Positions 49,927 through 52,526 of a stretch of DNA of 52,526 nt are shown piece after piece. Made by a program: the position numbers and the translations under genes. The stretch is taken from contig JAFZWC010000043.1 in NCBI GenBank assembly GCA_017617475.1, positions 1-52,526 on the forward strand, given 5' to 3'. Below the pieces are notes generated by a model, which did no database searches, was not told the origin of the DNA, and was given only the letters and a program-made list of their open reading frames with translations. The stretch's first letter is position 1, and the number at the start of each line of letters is the position of its first letter. The stretch comes from Bacteroidales bacterium (GTDB lineage: Bacteria; Bacteroidota; Bacteroidia; Bacteroidales; UBA932).

Positions 49927-50949
49927 TTACTCTTTGGAAGTTAATGCTTTACAGGTATTAATAGCACTGACGCACGTACCCAGAACACCATGCAGACCAA
50001 TATTCTGTCCCGTCAGGTAGAGCCAGGGAAGGGGCGTCTCCGGAGGGAGATAATCGGCCTGGGTGTACTTCTTGAGGCCGAAGGCCGTACCTCCGGGTGT
50101 GCCGGTATAACGCTCCCAGGTTTCGGGAGTACTCACCCAGTATTTGTCAATGGCGTAAGTGAGGTCCGGAAGGCGCGTGGCAGCCGTTTCTTTTATCTCC
50201 TCCGGCGTGATGGGCGCAAAGCCCAGCAAATCCAGGCTGCGGGAGAAACCGTCGGCATCGGCCTCCCCATAATGGATCATGACTTTGTCGCCGATGAAAA
50301 TCTCGTGGTCCTGCCAGGGCAGCATTCCCTCACGAAGCTTGCAGTTGAGCGTAACCACGCCGGGGCCGTCCTCCAGCTTGGAAAGGCGCTTGAGATACGA
50401 CGAGCGCACATGGTCCTTGAGCATGTCGAAGGTCACGCGCGGATGGATGGCCGATATGATATAATCGGCCCTGAACGTGCTGGAATCGGAGCAAAGGACT
50501 TCGCGGTCATCAATGCTCACCACCTTCTTTCCCAGGCGGATGTCCTGCGTCTTGGTCAGAGCGTCCACCAAGGTCTTTCCGCCTCCCTTGAGGCGCCAGG
50601 TGCTGTTCACATAAGGTTTGGCCACGTGGTTGAATTCGTCCACGGTGCCCGACGAAAGGCGCATAAAAGGGCCTCCGTCAATGCATTCGTCTTCGCCACA
50701 TTTAACCCACGGGAGGTAATTCAGGCCGAAGGTTTCAAAGATTTTGCGCAGAGGTTCGCCAGGGCCCATGCCTCCCACGGAATGGAAGCCTGTGTCAAAA
50801 CGGATTCCCTCACGGACGAAGGTCTGGAGCGCACCGCCTGCCTGCATCCCCTGCTCAAGGATGGTCACGGACCACCTCTCGCGGGTAAGAAGCTTACCGC
50901 AGAACAGGCCGCCGAGGCCACCGCCAATAATGAGAACCTGTTTAGACAT
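49927..50949 (-). CDS. NAD(P)/FAD-dependent oxidoreductase (CrtI/phytoene desaturase-like)
   Basis: A 340-residue flavoprotein, short for the CrtI family (about 490 residues). Dinucleotide-binding motif VLIIGGGLGGLFCGKLLTRE (near 5-24), then EQGMQAGGALQTFVREGIRF (near 35-54), TGFHSVGGMG and the C-terminal FAD-binding WLYLTGQNIGLHGVLGTCVS (near 309-328). The large substrate domain is reduced. It overlaps the ketosynthase gene by 8 nt and lies 3 nt before fabG, so the three form one operon. It could desaturate or saturate a lipid-like polyene. Confidence 0.86.
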   Translation of the reverse strand: MSKQVLIIGGGLGGLFCGKLLTRERWSVTILEQGMQAGGALQTFVREGIRFDTGFHSVGGMGPGEPLRKIFETFGLNYLPWVKCGEDECIDGGPFMRLSSGTVDEFNHVAKPYVNSTWRLKGGGKTLVDALTKTQDIRLGKKVVSIDDREVLCSDSSTFRADYIISAIHPRVTFDMLKDHVRSSYLKRLSKLEDGPGVVTLNCKLREGMLPWQDHEIFIGDKVMIHYGEADADGFSRSLDLLGFAPITPEEIKETAATRLPDLTYAIDKYWVSTPETWERYTGTPGGTAFGLKKYTQADYLPPETPLPWLYLTGQNIGLHGVLGTCVSAINTCKALTSKE

Positions 50950-52159
50950 TTCTGACTATAAGCGTAGAATTGGTGCCGCCGAAACCGAAGGAATTGGACA
51001 GGAAGGTGTCAAAGTGTGTTTCCAGTGTCTGGCTGGGAATCCACAGATGGCAGCTGTCCTCGTCCGGATTCTCAAAGTTGATGTTTCCGGCAATGAAGTC
51101 ATTCTTCATCATCAGGATGGAATAAACGACCTCGGAAGCGCCGGCCATCCACATTTCGTGACCGGTCTGGCTCTTGGTAGAAGTAATGGGGACCGTCTTC
51201 TCTCCCAGTACGCGAAGCAGAGCCTTGGCCTCGTTGGCATCTCCCACGTGCGTAGAAGTGGCGTGTGCATTCACATAGCCAATCTCCTTCAAGCTTACGC
51301 CAGCCCGTTGAATGGCCATTTCCAGCGAGCGAGCCGGGCCATCCACATTGGGCGAGGAAATATGGTCACCGTTGGCCGAGAATCCATATCCCAGAACCTC
51401 GGCAATGATGGGAGCACCGCGCCCCACGGCATGTTCATAGTCTTCCAGAATAACCGTGGCAGCACCACCGCCCGGAACCAGGCCGTCACGGTCCCGGTCA
51501 AAAGGCCGGCTGGCCTTTTCCGGAGCGTCCTCCCGGGTAGAGAAGGCCGATATTCCGTCGAACGAGCCGGTAGCCTCCGGATTAACTTCCTGGGCACCGC
51601 CGCACACTACCATATCCTGCAGACCGTTCTGGATGAGCAAAGCCCCCAAGCCGATGGCATGGGAACCGCTGGCGCAAGCCCCCGAAACCGTAAGGTTGAT
51701 GCCCTTGAGACGGAAAATCACCCCCAGGTTCATGGTTACGGTGGAGTTCATGCTCTGGAAAATGGCACCGCTGCCGCAGAGCATAGTATCGTTCTTTTCC
51801 CGGATTTTGGCAATAGAATCGTACACGGCCTTGGCCGTGCTGTCGTTACCGTACAGAAGCCCCACTTCGTGGGCGTCCAGATAGTCCTGGTCAATACCAG
51901 CCTGCTTCAGGGCATCGCGCGTGGCACAATATGCATACAAAGCCGGCTCGGGCATATAAACCCGCTGGGCACGGGGCAGTTCCTTCTTCAAATCCGGAAG
52001 CGGCACACAGGAAGTAAGCCCGCTTCTGAAACCCATCTCCTTCCGGACCGGGTCCAATACAATTCCACTCTTCCCCTTATACAAGGAATCCCTCACCTCC
52101 TCCAGGGTCACCCCCAGACAAGACCAAATTCCCATTCCGGTTATAACGACTCTCTTCAT
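50942..52159 (-). CDS. Beta-ketoacyl-ACP synthase family protein
   Basis: A 405-residue thiolase-fold condensing enzyme of FabF/KS type. Active-site Cys162 in LTVSGACASGSHAIGLGALL, the two catalytic His in VNAHATSTHVGDANEA (near 297-312) and KSQTGHEMWMAGASEVVYSI (near 333-352), and C-terminal NSFGFGGTNSTLIV. TACxSG is replaced by GACASG, as in secondary-metabolite synthases. The N-terminus VVITGMGIWSCLGVTLEEV is complete. First gene of a three-gene operon; a TATCTTTG box lies 19 nt upstream. Confidence 0.9.
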   Translation of the reverse strand: MKRVVITGMGIWSCLGVTLEEVRDSLYKGKSGIVLDPVRKEMGFRSGLTSCVPLPDLKKELPRAQRVYMPEPALYAYCATRDALKQAGIDQDYLDAHEVGLLYGNDSTAKAVYDSIAKIREKNDTMLCGSGAIFQSMNSTVTMNLGVIFRLKGINLTVSGACASGSHAIGLGALLIQNGLQDMVVCGGAQEVNPEATGSFDGISAFSTREDAPEKASRPFDRDRDGLVPGGGAATVILEDYEHAVGRGAPIIAEVLGYGFSANGDHISSPNVDGPARSLEMAIQRAGVSLKEIGYVNAHATSTHVGDANEAKALLRVLGEKTVPITSTKSQTGHEMWMAGASEVVYSILMMKNDFIAGNINFENPDEDSCHLWIPSQTLETHFDTFLSNSFGFGGTNSTLIVRNV

Positions 52160-52178
52160 AATCTAAACTAAAGGAATA

Positions 52179-52186
52179 CAAAGATA
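52179..52186 (-). promoter_or_regulatory. Predicted -7 box of the ketosynthase operon
   Basis: TATCTTTG on the minus strand, 19 nt upstream of the ketosynthase start codon; no clear -33 TTTG at the usual spacing. Confidence 0.45.
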
Positions 52187-52229
52187 GTAAATTTATCCCA
52201 ATGAATAATGTATTAAGATGTGACCGAAA

Positions 52230-52341
52230 GGAAGAGCCTCCGGACGGCGTAGCCGCCCGTGGCTCGTGAACGGGAGGGGCCCGCTGGCGCAGCCAGTGGG
52301 AGGGATAGGACCGAAGGTCCGTACCGGCCGGAGGTTCTTCC
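52230..52341. repeat. Dispersed structured repeat, copy B (inverted relative to copy A)
   Basis: Ends GGAAGAGCCTCC and GGAGGTTCTTCC. Its reverse complement aligns with 5481-5590 almost base for base, except in the central hairpin where CCCC-TGC-GGGG becomes CTGGC-TGC-GCCAG. It lies between the ketosynthase promoter region and the rRNA terminator. Confidence 0.85.
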
Positions 52342-52358
52342 TGAAGGGCACAAACAAA

Positions 52359-52388
52359 AAGGCCTGGCGTCGTTTGACGTCAGGCCTT
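52359..52388 (-). terminator. rRNA operon terminator
   Basis: On the minus strand AAGGCCTGACGTC, loop AAAC, GACGCCAGGCCTT (one mismatch), followed by TTTTT-type run (plus strand AAAAA at 52356-52360). It directly follows the 5S rRNA and should end the rRNA transcript. Confidence 0.85.
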
Positions 52389-52394
52389 CGAAAA

Positions 52395-52504
<110 letters not shown>

Positions 52505-52526
52505 AATATATTACTTGAGAGAACAG

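Overview
The window is about 52.5 kb of a GC-rich (judged by eye) chromosome from the phylum Bacteroidota, most likely order Bacteroidales. Evidence: upstream regions carry the Bacteroidota -7 box TAnnTTTG rather than a sigma70 box; there are TonB-dependent receptors and a DUF4249 lipoprotein; 5'-nucleotidase is split into two genes; and short GAATGACA-type palindromes, familiar from Bacteroidales genomes, are scattered through the sequence. Genus cannot be assigned from the sequence alone. Gene density is high and the content is mostly housekeeping. There is no prophage, CRISPR array or insertion sequence with a transposase.

Layout. 1-4176 (minus): trmD, a DUF349 protein and yidC (cut by the window start). 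4247-5455 (plus): L-serine dehydratase, then a structured repeat region. 5861-9001 (plus): DUF4249 lipoprotein plus TonB receptor. 9002-9340: convergent gap with two strong hairpins and a possible small RNA. 9341-11604 (minus): a TonB receptor directly behind a TPP riboswitch, hence a probable thiamin importer. 11618-11804: a non-coding element with 24-bp terminal inverted repeats. 11804-21936 (minus): glutaminyl cyclase, a SUMF1-like/sialidase-like fusion and the D-glucuronate pathway (uxuB, uxuA, eda, kdgK, MFS transporter, uxaC). 22038-23720 (plus): pgi and the RNase P RNA gene rnpB, whose 3' end overlaps recX. 23712-28236 (minus): recX, patatin-type outer-membrane phospholipase, rlmN, tdk. 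28278-30512 (plus): a Pro/Glu-rich protein, rsmI, a helix-hairpin-helix protein. 30496-31527: recA; 31627-32526: yicC. 32521-46659 (minus): split 5'-nucleotidase, ABC exporter, holA, hpf, xerD-like recombinase, cca, HsdR_N-like nuclease, DPP-IV-like peptidase, RecD-like helicase, trkH and a HAMP-like membrane protein. 46773-49170 (plus): ROK regulator and aminotransferase. 49204-52159 (minus): fabG, CrtI-like oxidoreductase and ketosynthase. 52395-52504 (minus): 5S rRNA, the 3' end of an rRNA operon that continues beyond the window.

The best metabolic story is the glucuronate operon: import (MFS), isomerisation (UxaC), reduction (UxuB), dehydration (UxuA), phosphorylation (KdgK) and aldol cleavage (Eda) to pyruvate and glyceraldehyde-3-phosphate. 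A translationally coupled lipoprotein that fuses a SUMF1-like fold to a sialidase-like propeller follows uxuB and may supply or bind the uronate-containing glycan.

The most unusual signal is the load of small palindromic repeats. At least four families occur, and several copies lie in frame inside real genes (SUMF1/sialidase fusion, HhH protein, xerD, cca, HsdR_N protein, rlmN end, MFS loop), so that a non-coding mobile repeat has become protein sequence, as described for Rickettsia palindromic elements. A separate 110-bp element occurs twice, in opposite orientation, near the two ends of the window, and its central hairpin shows compensatory base changes.
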